Source: Trichoderma breve
Lineage: Eukaryota; Ascomycota; Sordariomycetes; Hypocreales; Hypocreaceae
Length of the DNA: 64,000 nucleotides
NCBI RefSeq assembly: GCF_028502605.1
Contig: NC_079233.1
Location: 5,518,001 to 5,582,000 of the forward strand
Reading direction: 5' to 3'
Shown here: one piece after another, positions 10,327 through 21,382 of the stretch
Position numbering within the stretch: position 1 is the stretch's first letter
Layout of the letters: each line of letters begins with the position of its first letter
The notes under the pieces: generated by a model
The model's database searches: none
What the model was told of the DNA's origin: nothing
Seen by the model: only the letters and a program-made list of their open reading frames with translations
Program-made: the position numbers and the translations under genes

Positions 10327-11069
10327 CCAGGCCGTGAGGGGCGACGGAAGATATTGAGATGAGATGAGGATAGAACAAAAATATGCTGGCAAGATAAAAA
10401 AAAGACCAGCGAAAACCCCCTCACCACCACTAAAACCTTTTTACATGTGCAGCATTTTGGCCGATCCCCCGTCTGTTCAGTGGCAGATGGAGGCTTATCA
10501 GTGCTGTTCCTCTTAGGGCTGGTATTCTGTTCTGTATCTGCTGCGCCGGGCATATTTGACCGCCGCGCAACGGATCAAACTGCAGGGGCAGCAACAGGGA
10601 TAGAGCGGAATAGCAACCTCCCTAATGTAAAGAGCATTGATAAGCCTTCGTCTGCCACTAAACAGATGGATCGTAGCCGCAGCGCTGACCATGGATACTA
10701 TGTGCATTTTCTTTTCTCTCTCTGTTCATAGGGAAAGAGGCGGAAAGACCTGATACCAAAAATTGTGCATGAGATTGCTCTCCTCCAAAGAGACTATATA
10801 GAGCTAACAGAATACATGGAAAACATATAATGATACAAAAGAGTCAATGAATCGAGGCGTTCCAGCCATTTTAATCATTGCTGTTATATATGTGCGTGTC
10901 TCTATATAATCGCGTTGAACTTTGCCAAAAGAAAGATGGAAAGAAGAGACAATTTGAAGAAAACGAAAAAATGAAAAGAAAAAGGCCCCAATCGCTAAAC
11001 TCCGTACAAATGATTGATATCCGTCATCACGTCATAAGAACTGAAAAGCTGTCTCTCTCAGGGCGTCCT
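10327..11069. other. convergent intergenic region, no gene seen
   Basis: 3' flanks of thymidylate synthase (+) and the DUF7514-type gene (-). AT-rich tracts are present. Nothing else can be supported. Confidence 0.5.
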
Positions 11070-12885
11070 TTAGGTGTAAGCCGATTCCTGGTATCGCCGA
11101 TTGGGCATTCCTCCGTTTGACAAACCCTCTTCCATGGATCGTCTATCCCACTTCCTTTCCCTCATACGATCTCTGTCTCGCATATCCCATCCCGGGTCTC
11201 GCCGCCTGTCGGCATCGGCATGGCTGCTGGTGCGTCGCCCTGGATCTGGACGAGCCCGTGGGTGCCGCTGCTGCCGGTCCCTGTGCCCGCCAGAGTCTTG
11301 GTCGTCAGTACGGTAGCGATCTCGCCGCTCATGCAATTCTTCGCGGCGGCGGAGCTCCTCCCCGCTAGAGTCTTCTTCTGATATGCCGTCCGAGGCAAGA
11401 TCTGAGTGGTTCTGATTCAATCGGGATGGGGGAATGTGCTCGCGACTTCTCCGCACGCGGATAGGGTCGTTGACGGAGCTGTGTCTTGAGCTGTTGCGGC
11501 TATGACTACCTGGGAGTATGTTGGAAACCGTCTCCGAGACCTTGTCCCTAATGTTGCCAAACGGGCTAGCCCTTCTCCTTGCATCTTCAGCCCGACTATC
11601 GCTGCGATGGGTCCGGAAAGAAGGAACGCTGGAGCCCGCCGACGGTGGAGGCCCCGATGATGGCGGGACAACTCGGCGAACGCCGGGAGTTGGGGGTGAG
11701 CCGGCACGTTGTCGCTGCCTGGCTCTCACATGCACCGGTTCATCCACAGATTCATCGCCTGACGACTCATCAGACGAGTGATGCTGGACGTGGCTGTGCC
11801 GACGGCCTTGTCCGGGTCGGCTGGGCGTTGTTCGGCTGGGATCTGGGTTGAGATAGGTCCCAGAGTAGCTATGGCGGATCCCGTCTGCGTGTGGTTGGCG
11901 CGTGGAAGCATAGTCGGAAAAGCTTCGACGTCTGGAGGCGTCATCGCCGGGTCTCTGGCGGCGAGGTCGTTCGGGAGAACGCATAGGAGGCCTTTGGCCG
12001 AAATTAGCCCCATGTCTTTCGCCTGGACGGACATAAGTAAACCTTTCGGACTGATTCGGATCAGCAGCCCTCGATCGAGGTGAGACCGGGCGGAAGGGAT
12101 TCGCGGTATGAACGTAGGCGAACCTGGGGGCGGCAGGTTCTGGAGAGGGCCCGGGTCGTGACGCGGAGCTGGAGCTGGGCATGCTTGCTTCCTCTCCCTC
12201 CTTGAACGCTTCGTCGCGCAAAGTATCGGCGCATTGCTTGTGCCAGCGGTCGACTGCCTGATCCGATTGTGCGGGAAAGACGCTGGCGGGAAGGTCGGGA
12301 GGGAAGGCTTGGCCTGTCTCGGGATGCCTCAGGGCCCAATGCTTGACAGCATACTGGATGAAGGGCACATGCTCTTCAGGTCCGAGAAGGATCTCTACCG
12401 ACTCCCAGCGCGAGAAGCCCCGGGGCGTCAAGGCAGGGATGGAAGGGGGCGCAAAGTCGTTCTCAGTAGGCTGCAGACTGTGCTGGCAACCCGTCACTGA
12501 CCACATGTAGGAAATGGTTGAGTGAGGAGTCTCCATGAATAAGGCTGTTGCGGCGAGTTAACACATGAAGCGCAATCCTGTTGTCGCCCGCTTGCTACCG
12601 ACGTACAGTCATAATCACCACCCACGGCTTTGTAAAACGCAGCGAGCTTCTTGGGAGTAAGATGAGAATCATTCTTGTCGCCAAGCTCAACAACCTGTCG
12701 TGAAAACCATTAGCTGTGCCGTCTCTCTTGGCCATGTCGGGTCGGATGCCAAGGCATACGATAAAGCGCGCGATTGATCTCAGTAGAGCATCAAACTGCA
12801 TTGTCGGACTCTTGTCTGTCTCGAACATGTAGGCGTACTTGATGGGCTCCGGCGGCGCTGAGCCATTCGATCGCGGAACGGCCAT
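11070..12885 (-). CDS. DUF7514-type fungal protein with Ser/Arg-rich disordered tail
   Basis: Three exons: 12885-12760, 12694-12607 and 12544-11070, giving 562 residues. Intron 1 (GTATGC donor, GCTAAT branch, CAG acceptor) and intron 2 (GTACGT donor, TTAAC branch, CAG acceptor) rebuild a compact N-terminal domain of about 150 residues: ELGDKNDSHLTPKKLAAFYK, GGDYDSLFMETPHSTISYMW and QHSLQPTENDFAPPSIPALT, followed by FSRWESVEILLGPEEHVPFI. I believe this is the domain catalogued as DUF7514, found only in fungi and of unknown function. The remaining 400 residues are disordered and rich in Ser, Arg, Pro and Asp, with many RS, SRH and RR clusters and acidic patches (SSDESSGDESVDE), suggesting a nuclear or RNA-associated, heavily phosphorylated protein. 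That role is inference. Confidence 0.82.
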
Positions 12886-14482
12886 TCTGAACGGCGACTG
12901 ACGGCGAGAAAGGCTCGCATCCAAGACGGTTTGTGGGCTTTTTTTCAGGAACAAAAAACAAAAGCTGAGAGGCAGGAAGCAAAAGGTGGGTGGGAGATGA
13001 ATTGATGTCACTAGCTGCGGCAGGGCCCGGGCCTGGAGTCAAATAGGCTATAGGGGGTGGGTTGGCTTTGATCAAAGGCAGTCAGACAGCCTAGCAAGGC
13101 AGTTGTGCGCCACAAAGGAAGGACGAGCCGCAGGAAGAAAGAAGACAAGCGAGAAAGAGAAAGGGAAGAAAAAGAAACTGGAGACTGAAAGGCTCGGCTA
13201 TGCCATGGGAAAAAAGAAGAAGGCTGGCGTATCAGAGGCTGGCCAGACCGAGGCAGATGCTGACGCCCAGGCACTGGATTCCAAGCAGATGCGACTCCAT
13301 CATGACCAAGGCCACGGCCGTGATGCTGGTGACCAAGGACGAATGGCGCAAACGGCCCCTCACGGACCCTCACGGGCTGACACGTGCGTCGTGGCTGCAG
13401 GTGGTGCAAAGGGCGGACAAAGGCGAGGCATGTCGACTAGCATGGGCTAGGGTTGACTTGTGCTGCTGTGATTGGGGCGAGCGGTTGATCGCTTTGGTGG
13501 TTAGCTGGTGCAGCAGATTAGTGCGTGCGTTTTGCCTTTGCAGTGCATAAAGAAGAAAAAGAGTTGGCTGAGAATGATGTCACAGATGGAGAAGAGAGAG
13601 AGAGGGAGCGGTGATGAAAGAGTTGAAGGGATGAGTAGCATCACGTTGGCAGATTGATGGAGCTGGGAAGTTTGAAGAGACTGGAAGCACCAGGCCAAAC
13701 AGACTCATTGTACTCAACCGTATTCTAGCAGTGTTGGTGAAGGCAATATTGGCGGCTACTGCCTAAGTCCAGCGCCCAGCCTGCCTATCGACTCCATCAA
13801 TGACCTCCCCCCCGTCCCCCATCCCGCCGCTAAGCCCGCTGGACTCCGGCTGATCGCCTCTCCAGCTGCCTCCCTCAGGCCCACTACCAGCGCCATGCGG
13901 TCAATGCAGGCAGGCGGTGGCAAAGGATGGGCAGGACTCCAGATGTTGATCTGAGAGAGGCTTGGAGGCATAGATCTGTACTACAGGTATAGGTAATTCC
14001 ATGTAGAAGATAAGATTACATTGCACAGCAGTGCATATTCATCTCAATCTACCACCTCATTTCTGCATGTTTTCCAGATTATTCCACAGCCAGTTCGATT
14101 TCCAGTCCTCGAACAACTGAATCGCATGACAAACGCCGCAGCTGAGCCACACCAAGTCGCAAGGCCCCCCCGCCATAACCTGATGTCATCCAGGCACAAG
14201 CGCAATCTGGCCTGAACTTGACCAGGGCTCGGACAAAGAAGCGTCGCATTCCGCACAAGGGACGAGAACGAAGACAGAACGATAGTTTCAAAGCTACCAG
14301 CCAACATTGCGACGCAACCTCAAAGGGGGGCTTTGACAACTTTCTTTGAGCTCCACCCGGCACTAGGCGGAAGAGGCGCGTCTAACTGAAAAAAGAAAAA
14401 AGCTTTTTTCCCCCGAGCAGGCTCCCTCTCGCTTTCTCTCTCTCGCGGAGAACGGAACAAATCGAAACAGCCTCGTCTTTGT
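12886..14482. promoter_or_regulatory. divergent intergenic region, DUF7514-type gene / MPDU1
   Basis: About 1.6 kb of promoter sequence for two divergent genes. An open frame on the plus strand at 13103-13450 is Lys/Arg- and Gly-rich low-complexity sequence opposite the leader of the minus-strand gene, and I do not accept it. Polypurine and polypyrimidine runs occur at 13580-13620 and around 14390-14450. Confidence 0.45.
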
Positions 14483-14510
14483 CCAAGCTCCAAGCTCCAA
14501 GCTCCAAGCT
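14483..14510 (+). repeat. four tandem CCAAGCT heptamers in the MPDU1 leader
   Basis: CCAAGCT is repeated four times perfectly without a gap (14483, 14490, 14497, 14504) and ends 20 bp before the MPDU1 ATG. It very probably lies in the 5' untranslated region. Confidence 0.9.
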
Positions 14511-14530
14511 CAGCCTCGCATCCGCCCGCC

Positions 14531-15449
14531 ATGGATACCGTCCGGTCTCTCGTCCAGCCCATCACGCACAACCTGCCGGCCCCCATCCGGGACCTGGGCG
14601 TGTCGATCGTGGGCGAAACCTGCTACAAGGCGCTGCTGCTCGACGTCGACGTTGAAAACACGGAATGCATCAAGCTGGCCATCAGCAAGGGCCTGGGCAT
14701 CGGCATCGTCGGCGCCTCGGCCGTCGTCAAGGTGCCCCAGATCCTCAAGCTGCTCCAGTCCAAGTCCGCCGAGGGCGTGTCCTTCCTGTCGTACCTGCTG
14801 GAGACGAGCGCGTACCTCATCTCGCTGGCCTACAACGTGCGCAATGGCTTCCCCTTTAGCACCTTTGGCGAGACCGCCTTCATCATGGGCCAGAACGTCG
14901 TCATCGCCATGCTCGTCCTCAACTACAGCGGCCGACCCGCCACGGCTGCCCTGTTTGTCGCCGCGCTGGCTGTCAGTGCGGCGGCGCTGTTTGCGGACAA
15001 CATCGTGGATATGCAGGCCTTGAGCTACCTGCAGGCTGGTGCTGGTGTCCTCGGCGTTGCCAGCAAGGTTCCTCAGATCCTGGCCATCTGGCAAGAGGGA
15101 GGCACCGGCCAGCTCAGCGCCTTTGCGGTTCGTTTACACCTACATTGTCTCACACCGAACGTAAAGTGGCTAACGGAAACACTAAATCTAGGTCTTCAAC
15201 TACTTGGCCGGCTCGCTGACTCGCATCTTTACTACGCTCCAGGAGGTCGACGACAAGCTTATACTGTACGGCTTCATCTCTGGCTTTGCCCTCAATGCCA
15301 TTCTCGCTCTGCAGATGGTGTACTACTGGAACGCTCCGTCGGCCAAGGCCAGGGGCAAGCAGAAGGAGGTGATTCCTGTCGGAGCTCTGTCCGAGGGAAG
15401 TTCATCGGCCGTTCCAAAGAAGGGCCCCACCACTCGGCGCCGTGGATAG
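14531..15449 (+). CDS. MPDU1/Lec35-like PQ-loop protein
   Basis: Homologue of mannose-P-dolichol utilisation defect 1 protein, an ER membrane protein needed to use dolichol-phosphate mannose and glucose in N-glycan and GPI synthesis. Exon 1 is 14531-15127 and exon 2 is 15192-15449, giving 284 residues (human MPDU1 about 247). The intron has a GTTCGT donor, a GCTAAC branch and a TAG acceptor; retaining it would shift into unrelated sequence. Two PQ-loop motifs are visible: VVKVPQILKLLQ (Pro69-Gln70) and SKVPQILAIWQ (Pro181-Gln182), each opening a membrane-helix repeat. About seven hydrophobic segments are present. The C-terminus is basic (KKGPTTRRRG), as expected for a cytosolic ER tail. A TATA-less leader with four heptamer repeats precedes the ATG. 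Confidence 0.92.
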
Positions 15450-16050
15450 ACGGGTCTCTCTGGAGGTTCCTTTTTCTTCTTGGTCTTTATCTGGATGCTG
15501 GTGTACAGGTCGGAATCAGGGAATATGCTAATGGGAGTGAAGTGGAAGTGCCCAACTTGCCCGTGGCGTGTTCGTCATTTGGTATACTTGGGTCTACTAT
15601 GTATTTAATAACGGGATATAGCCATTTATCAGCATTACTATTCTACTTTCAAGATTGAACTACGATTGCATGACGCAGGGACATGTCCAGTACCCAGCAC
15701 GCATGTATGGAACCTGTCATAAGAGGACCCCAGTGAAACGGCATTCAGTAGAACGGGACATGTAATTCCAATAGCAAAGCAAGTTTGAAATCCCGTATTA
15801 TACAATACACTAATGCCCGCTAAAGCATACCAGCTATGCAGCCAACCCTTGGCTTTTCTTCATCAATGCCATGCAGACATTACACACATTCACACACATG
15901 CGCATACCCTGATAACGCCAGCCGTCCCAAAGCAAAAGCTCCTCAAAAGCTCGCCCAAATCAGAATCGAGGACTAGAATAAGAAGATGACAAGTAAAAAG
16001 AAAACAGAATACCAATCCAAAATATGGGGGGATTTTCAAATCTCATGCAC
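15450..16050. other. convergent intergenic region, no gene seen
   Basis: 3' flanks of the MPDU1-like gene (+) and the CxxC-rich gene (-). No coding or RNA feature is recognised. Confidence 0.5.
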
Positions 16051-16707
16051 TTAACAAACCGAGACGCCGGCATTAGTCCAGCCAATGCCGCCGATCCAGA
16101 CCCTTCGGCCGGCGCACTGAAGGCAGCGTTTCTGCTCGCCGAGGTTGCTCACCGAGCAGCTGAAGCAGACGTGCTTGCCGCACGCGCCGCACGCCGTGTC
16201 CGTGTCCTGCATAGAGCCGCCGTCCACGTCCATGCCGTCGTCGTCGCTACCGGCCAGGGCAGCGCCGCAGTCGTCGCAATTGGTGGGCGGCGCGAGAGGA
16301 TTGGCGATGCCGGGCGAGGAGGTGCCGGAGCTGGGCTCGGAGCCAATGTCCCAGAAGCGATGCAGCGACTGCTGCTGCTGGCCGTTCGAGTTCGCGTTCG
16401 CGTTCGCAGCCGGCTGCTGCTCGACGACGGGGTCTTGAGGCTGCTGCTGGCCCTGCGGCCGCTGCTGTGCCGAGTACAGCAGGTCCAGGGTGTGCTCTGC
16501 AGGCAGGCATGATGAGTTGGGGCTCAGATGGTGGTGGGCGCGCCATTCGTAGAACTTACGATGGACCTCCTCGTCCGACGGCCTGTTGTCGCGATAGCGC
16601 TTGAGGGTGCGGCTGTGCAGGGCCGGTGCGTCGAGGACCATCATAGAGTTGTCGGCGGGAGGGCAGAGCTCGCCGGCGGAGCGTTTGCGCTTGAGGAGCG
16701 TCGCCAT
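16051..16707 (-). CDS. CxxC-rich (putative zinc-binding) fungal protein
   Basis: A single-exon, 218-residue protein starting MATLLKRKRSAGELC. The N-terminal half contains a basic nuclear-type signal and a short helical element (SDEEVHRKFYEWRAHHHL). A Gln/Asn-rich linker (QQRPQGQQQPQ, NANANSNGQQQQ) follows. The C-terminal 75 residues carry four CxxC pairs: Cys144/147, 173/176, 181/184 and 195/198. The first pair is separated from the other three by an acidic loop. Four pairs could bind two zinc ions, as in a treble-clef or rubredoxin-like knuckle pair. I do not recognise a named family; relatives in other Sordariomycetes are likely. No membrane segment is present. A nuclear, possibly protein-binding role is inference only. 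Confidence 0.75.
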   Translation of the reverse strand: MATLLKRKRSAGELCPPADNSMMVLDAPALHSRTLKRYRDNRPSDEEVHRKFYEWRAHHHLSPNSSCLPAEHTLDLLYSAQQRPQGQQQPQDPVVEQQPAANANANSNGQQQQSLHRFWDIGSEPSSGTSSPGIANPLAPPTNCDDCGAALAGSDDDGMDVDGGSMQDTDTACGACGKHVCFSCSVSNLGEQKRCLQCAGRRVWIGGIGWTNAGVSVC

Positions 16708-17330
16708 GGCTATAGTAGGTTCTTGTGAAAGATTGCAGAAAAAAAATCAAGTTTGAATAAGAATTCGCTCGCACGCAACGCAACGCTCTCCCTCTCAATC
16801 AATCAATGCTTCGCAAAAAGAGATGATGATGTAAAAGAAGAAACAAGTTGTTGGTGATACGGGAAAGAGAAAGAGGAAGAGACGAAAACGGGAGGCCGGG
16901 GCGAATTGAGTTTTGGGGGAACAGAAGCTGAGTGAGACGGGATCAATTGGATTGGCGGTCGTTGAGGTAACGAAGGCGGGTCGCCCAGCAGGTATTTGTA
17001 GCAGCTGAGGCGCGACGAGAGAACGCCTGCAAGCGCTGAGAGATGGCGCGAGTCGCGGTTTTTTTTTATGCGTCGCAGCGCGTAGAGTGGCTTCGCGACA
17101 AGCTAAAAGTTGGTGGTTGATGACATATAATATGGACAAGGAACTGCATAAAGAGGCAATGCCGTTTAGCCAGAGTGTTTACAATGCAAACAACACTCTG
17201 AAAACAAACAATGTTGTTGATCTGATTTTCAATGAAAGATGATATCAAATATATGTAAGTTGCTGAACAGACAAGGTACTGAATATCGCATCCCATCCCA
17301 TATCTAATCTCACTCACATGCCGCTATCAC
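16708..17330. other. intergenic, no gene seen
   Basis: Promoter side of the CxxC-rich gene and the 3' flank of the quinone oxidoreductase-like gene next to it. Pyrimidine-rich on the minus strand just upstream of 16707, a common fungal core-promoter trait. Confidence 0.45.
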
Positions 17331-18512
17331 TCATATCTTCACCACCAGCTTCCCTATCCCCCCCTTGCCAGTAACCACTTCCTCGCACCCCTTCTTCACC
17401 GCCTCCAAATCCCCCAATTCCGCCGTCCTCATCACCGGCTTGACTTTCCCCAGAGCCACAATCTCCCCCGCCTTCTCCAGGTCCTCCCGGATCTCGAGGC
17501 TGCCCGACACCATCTCGTACTTGATGCTCGTTCCCCGAAGCTTCCACCAGTACACCAGCTGCGCCAGGTCCAGCAGCAAGCCGATCCACCAGCTGAACCG
17601 GTCCGCGCCGATAATCTTCTTCGCCGTGGCCTTGGACGGCGCGCTGGTGATGGAGATGAGCACCCCCGTCTTGGGGTTGAGCAGCGGGATGCCCTCGTCC
17701 ATGCTGTTCCACTGCGTGTTGTACATGACGTCCACGCTGCCCGGCGCTACTTGGTCCCGCGGCCGCTGCGTCTTGTAGTCGATGACCTGGTCGTAGATAC
17801 CCGGCAGATACTGCTCTACCAGCGCCAGCTTGGGCGTCGACACCGTCGTGATGATGCGGGCCGCGCCGAAGACGTTTCTTGCTACTTGTGCCGCCATGGC
17901 ACCCGTGCTGCTCAGCCCGGCGGGGATATACACCGTCTTGCCCTCGAGGCTGTCTGCGCCCATGAGTTGCAGAGCGCGCCGCCACGTCTGGTACGAAGTC
18001 ACCACCACGGCCGTCATGGCGGCGGCCTCTTCAGGGGAGAGATGCGCCGGCTTGCGCAACAGGAAGCGCTCCTCGGCCACCGCATACTCGGAGATGAAGC
18101 CAGGTGGTGGGAATCGGAACATGGGCTTGTCGATGTACGCCCCAAACACCTCATCGCCAACTTTGAGGTCCTTGACCCCGGACCCCACGGCAACGACGAC
18201 GCCGGAGCCCTCTGCGCCAATCTGAGCTGGATATCTGGATGAATTACGCAGTTAGTCGGCCAGTGTTCCTCGGTTCCGTATAGTAATGTGTAGCTGAGAC
18301 CAGCGTATAGGGTCTTACTTTGGTGAATGAAATAGTTTCATCTTCCCAGCAACGGCCTGCAGCTCTCCCGTGTTCGCCGCCGCCGCATGCATCTTCAAGA
18401 GTACATGCGTCGGCAGCGTGATGCTCGGCACCGGCAACTCCCGCACCTCATAAACTTCAGGTCCACCCTGTCGTGGCGCCACAAGCGAGCGCATCGTCGT
18501 CGGGATGTCCAT
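17331..18512 (-). CDS. quinone oxidoreductase-like MDR protein
   Basis: Medium-chain dehydrogenase/reductase of the zinc-independent quinone oxidoreductase/enoyl reductase type. Exon 1 is 18512-18319 and exon 2 is 18234-17331, giving 365 residues. The intron has a GTAAGA donor, a CTAAC branch and a CAG acceptor, and splicing gives FHSPKYPAQIGAEGSGVV, the usual GroES-like segment. The nucleotide-binding region is YIPAGLSSTGAMAAQVAR. The substrate is unknown. Zinc-ligand cysteines of alcohol dehydrogenases are absent. The frame is open for another 52 codons upstream with ATGs at 18668 and about 18638. That extension is basic and Ser-rich (RLGKFHRKQHTVVSKAFYY) and could be a mitochondrial targeting sequence. 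A TATA box at 18703-18697 places the transcript start near 18670, so either start is possible. Confidence 0.87.
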
Positions 18513-19913
18513 GATGCGGCGGATGGAAGTAGTAGATGGACTGGAAAGTTGGCTGTAGTAAAACGCTTTTGAAACCACAGTATGCTGCTTGCGGTGGAAT
18601 TTCCCCAGTCTAGAACAAGATATGACAAGACGGGGCATGATCTGATTGAAAAGAAAACAACACTTCATGCATCATGCAACTCCAGCTGCATCGGCCTATA
18701 TATGCCGGGGCAATTCCACCTCGGCGGCGGATTTGGGACGTTCGGCGTTCGGTGGGTCCCTCCGATGCGGTGGGCCGCCGACTTTGGTTCCGTCTCGCCA
18801 GCCTTCCTATCAATCGGATGAGTCGTTTCTGGGCATGTCCGTAGGGCGGAGTTCCAGCTTCATCTTCATTGCTCCCTTTTCTTTCTTTCCCCTTTTTGCC
18901 TTCAATTATTGATGAGCTGTGGAGGTGTGATTTGTAATATGAGATGACAGCTCATACCAAGTGTTTACAATAAATGGTCGACTTGAACCTCACTGAATCA
19001 TAAAAACAATGTGTATGAGTATACATGCACGAGCAAGGTAACAATTCCTCGTGGGTTTTCTGAATGCATCAAAAGAGTAGTAGCCATATCCTTGATATTA
19101 TTATGATGAGAAACCAGGTATAAGCTTCTTTGTATTGCATATACGACCAGACAGATGCACACTTCTCTGCAACGTCCCATCCGTACATGACGCATGCTAT
19201 TCGCTACATCTACTCCTCTGGTAGGTCTACTTTCCAAAAAAGCCTCCGTACACTTTTTCCCATCTCTTCATCCAATGTTGCCTCCTCTCCTTAGCAGATG
19301 CTATCCCAAAACAGCCGATGCGCCCAAGGGGGGTTTCGGGTATACCCCCTCCCCAGTCCCAAAAGAAAATAATAATAAAAAAGGGCTCACGCTGGTGTGA
19401 AACAATCGTCCCGGTCCTCCCTCCGAAATACGCCCAAGCTCTCCCTATCCAACAACAAAGGAAACGATATATAAGAAACTCAGGTATAAGTGATAGTTAC
19501 AAGTCAACTCCTCCAAGGTGGGGTTCGACAGGATGACAAAGAGGTTTTTTTTCTTTCTGCTAACAAGAGAAACGCCAAGTCTATGCTGAAATAGTATGTC
19601 GATGTGAGAGAAAGATTTGGGTTTTTAGTAATGAGAGGGCAAGTGGTGACCTCTTGCCGTAAATAGTTGTAATAAATATAAAATAGATAAAGAATCGCAT
19701 ATCGGTTTGTCATCGACAGGACATGGTTGGCTGTCATTGATAGTCGTTGGATATCATCGACGTGACAGAATCGGTCGTGTGTTGCGTGGTGAGGCCGCCA
19801 GCTGCATATGGTTGAGTCGGCCTGGTAGTCAGGCTAATATAGGTATGAGACAATAAAAAATGAGGGTATAAGAGAATAAATGATATGCATGGACAGTATC
19901 CTTTTGCATTCAT
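18513..19913. other. intergenic, no gene seen
   Basis: Promoter of the quinone oxidoreductase-like gene (TATA at 18697-18703) and the long 3' flank of PNG1. AT-rich from about 18900. No supportable frame. Confidence 0.45.
18697..18703 (-). promoter_or_regulatory. TATA box upstream of the quinone oxidoreductase-like gene
   Basis: TATATAT on the minus strand, about 185 bp before the chosen ATG at 18512 and 30-60 bp before the two upstream in-frame ATGs. It therefore leaves open a longer N-terminus. Confidence 0.35.
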
Positions 19914-21382
19914 TCAAGGAAGGTGTCGCCGATGGCTAGGATCACGGGGTTGACACTGTCTGTCGTGCTGGCGTTGCTGAGCGGCCAGCCATTCGGCAGA
20001 CCCAACTTGGCGGGACGGGTTCTCGGCCGGCAGCTTGGTGTCTTGGCCTGCACCGCCACTGCCGCCACGATTGTTGACAGAGTTGGGGGATCCGGGTACG
20101 AGATCCGTAACGGCCTGGGCAATGGACGCGACCACGTAATTCCGGAGTTCCAGATCCTCCGCCTGGTCTTCCTTCTCAAGACGGAAGCGCTCTTCCTTGG
20201 ATTTGTTGGCCCGACGGAGATTCTTGATTTCCTGCATTATGTAAAGCATAACCTCCTCGGGGCATCGGTTACGCTCGTTGGCGGCTTCGTTCTTGCGCAC
20301 ATATCGCCGAGTCACGTCGGTAGCGCCGTCGGTGGAAAAGGCCACGCAGTACGACATCTTCTTTCCCCAGCCTTCGGTGTAGAGTCGGGGGTTGTCCCAG
20401 GCTTCCTCGCAGGCATCCACGTGAATCCACCTCTTTTGATGGTCTGAATAAACCTCAGTCCAGACGTGGTCCTCGGCATTCCAGACCCACCGCACACGTC
20501 CACCGACCGCGCGGCAGAGCATGCTGAAGCAGTTTGCCCATTCTCCGACGCGGCCTCTGCGGGTCTGCAGTAGTCGCCAAACATCACCGTAGCGTGGAAA
20601 ACGTTCGTAGGCACCGCAACTCTCGGCAGAGCAGCGGTAGAGCTCAACTCGAAGCGCACCACATGCACTCTCCTCTGGAGTTGGTGCTGTCATGCCCTGG
20701 GCGATTGTAGGGGACAGGCAAACTGGGCATGGGGGGTTATTTACCCATGTGAAGAATGACCGCCGATACCACCTGTGAAAGGTAGAAAAGTTAGAACTCT
20801 ATACTCCAAGTGAAGAGGAAAGGGACACATTTCATCGGCATGAAAAACCTACCGAAGAAGGGCTCGGATGACGCAGTCCTGATATCCCCATTCCGGCTTC
20901 CGTCCGTCGCCCATACTCTCTGCTTGAGCCTGCAGAACTTGGCACTCTTCCTCAGCCTCGCCATATATGCGGTCGAGGGGAATGGTCTGGAGAGCCTCAT
21001 CCAACAATCCAGGGTTCTCGTATTTGGTAGGCGTGAGTGATAGACTGAGGAGAAGATTTCGGAACTTTTGTGAGTCGCGGTCGGTAGCGGTGGGTGGTGT
21101 TGGGATCTTGGGAAGATGTCGCAGTGCTGAATATGAGGGTGGGGTTGCGGAAGCGTGGGATGAGTCAAACTGGCTGCTACCAGCAGGTGAAGGGGCATCG
21201 CGATAGGCGCTCGAAGGTCGTTCTCGTGAGTGCTGTGATAGATGTTGAGCCCTGAGGTCGTTCATGCGCTTATCGCGCAGCAGGCCCTCGAAGCGGACTC
21301 GGAGTTCGTGGGCCCATTCCTCGCCATAGTTGTCGCCTTGCGATGAGGGCCCTGAGCCGAAGGGGGTGCCTCGGCCCTCCAT
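19914..21382 (-). CDS. png1: PNG1, peptide:N-glycanase homologue lacking the catalytic Cys
   Basis: Transglutaminase-like peptide:N-glycanase family, which in yeast and animals strips N-glycans from misfolded glycoproteins in the cytosol. Exon 1 is 21382-20853 and exon 2 is 20772-19914, giving 462 residues. The intron has a GTAGGT donor, a CTAAC branch and a CAG acceptor. A zinc site is visible (Cys192/195 and Cys224/229). The catalytic triad is incomplete. His279 (WNAEDHVW) and Asp296 (WIHVDACEE) are present, but the position of the nucleophilic Cys (GRCGEW in active enzymes) is Val252 in [10 protein letters not shown]. The known Neurospora crassa PNG1 is likewise catalytically dead and acts in cell polarity, so a structural role is likely. 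N-terminal disordered extension of about 90 residues; the C-terminus is Gly/Gln-rich. Confidence 0.92.

Noticed and set aside
19141..19200. ATACGACCA sequence resembling the start of a dispersed 5S rRNA gene
   Set aside because: The following bases do not match the conserved internal promoter of fungal 5S genes.
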